The notes under the pieces: model-generated | What the model saw: the letters and a program-made list of their open reading frames with translations, nothing else | What the model was told of the DNA's origin: nothing | Databases searched by the model: none | Position numbers and translations under genes: made by a program | Shown here: one piece after another, positions 6,844-9,283 of the stretch | How the letters are laid out: every line of letters starts with the position of its first letter | How positions within the stretch are numbered: position 1 is the stretch's first letter | NCBI GenBank assembly: GCA_003503535.1 | Contig: DOCI01000094.1 | Span: 1 to 9,283, forward strand | DNA length: 9,283 nucleotides | Origin: Planctomycetaceae bacterium | Lineage (GTDB): Bacteria; Planctomycetota; Planctomycetia; Planctomycetales; Planctomycetaceae | Direction of reading: 5' to 3'

Positions 6844-6870
6844 TGTAGGTCAGGCGGTGCCTAACCTACA
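6844..6870. repeat. TGTAGGTCAGGC hairpin
   Basis: TGTAGGTCAGGC (6844-6855) and GCCTAACCTACA (6859-6870) pair at 11 of 12 positions around a 3-base GGT loop. It sits 37 bases past the other palindrome and has a different sequence. Similar GTAGGTCAGGC palindromes are, from memory, common intergenic repeats in planctomycetes. There is no U-tract on the - strand, so it is not a typical terminator for the exporter gene. Confidence 0.65.
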
Positions 6871-6915
6871 ATTGAATATTGTTAAAATGATATTTGGATC
6901 GTGGGAACACCCGAG

Positions 6916-9283
<2,368 letters not shown>

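Overview
The window looks like ordinary chromosome of a planctomycete (Planctomycetota). The evidence is a protein ending in a DUF1559 module (LLLPAVQQAR, then KNNMKQIGLAMHNY, and a C-terminal DGSVR), a Tat-exported FAD oxidoreductase, a prolipoprotein diacylglyceryl transferase (Lgt) with a GRIGCLLNGCCYG core, and several intergenic palindromes of kinds I associate with planctomycete and other environmental genomes. Base composition is close to balanced. No rRNA, tRNA, CRISPR array, transposase gene or phage gene was seen.

Layout: bases 1-205 hold no gene I can support. A large DUF1559-type surface or envelope protein follows on the + strand (206-2740). It converges on a Tat-secreted FAD-dependent oxidoreductase on the - strand (2841-4277), and a GC-rich hairpin lies in the 100-base gap. 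Upstream of the oxidoreductase, all on the - strand, come lgt (4362-5474), panC (5787-6638) and an RND/MMPL-family exporter (6916 to beyond the right edge). The oxidoreductase has a good sigma-70-like promoter of its own at 4327-4355. The lgt-panC and panC-exporter gaps (312 and 277 bases) are filled largely with palindromic repeats.

The genes do not form an obvious pathway. PanC makes pantothenate in the cytoplasm, Lgt lipidates lipoprotein precursors in the inner membrane, the exporter is a large membrane transporter of unknown substrate, and the oxidoreductase and DUF1559 protein act outside the cytoplasm. The common theme is envelope biology plus one cofactor gene.

The part most worth a second look is the repeat content. 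Two palindromes with 30-base arms and 7-base loops flank panC, and each arm is three decamers of the form NNNCGCAGAT. The first lies inside a larger inverted repeat (AACCGCCAAGACGCCAAG) that is bracketed by a 7-base direct repeat, AATTATT. That arrangement resembles a small non-autonomous mobile element of about 246 bases. I did not find a convincing new multi-gene system.
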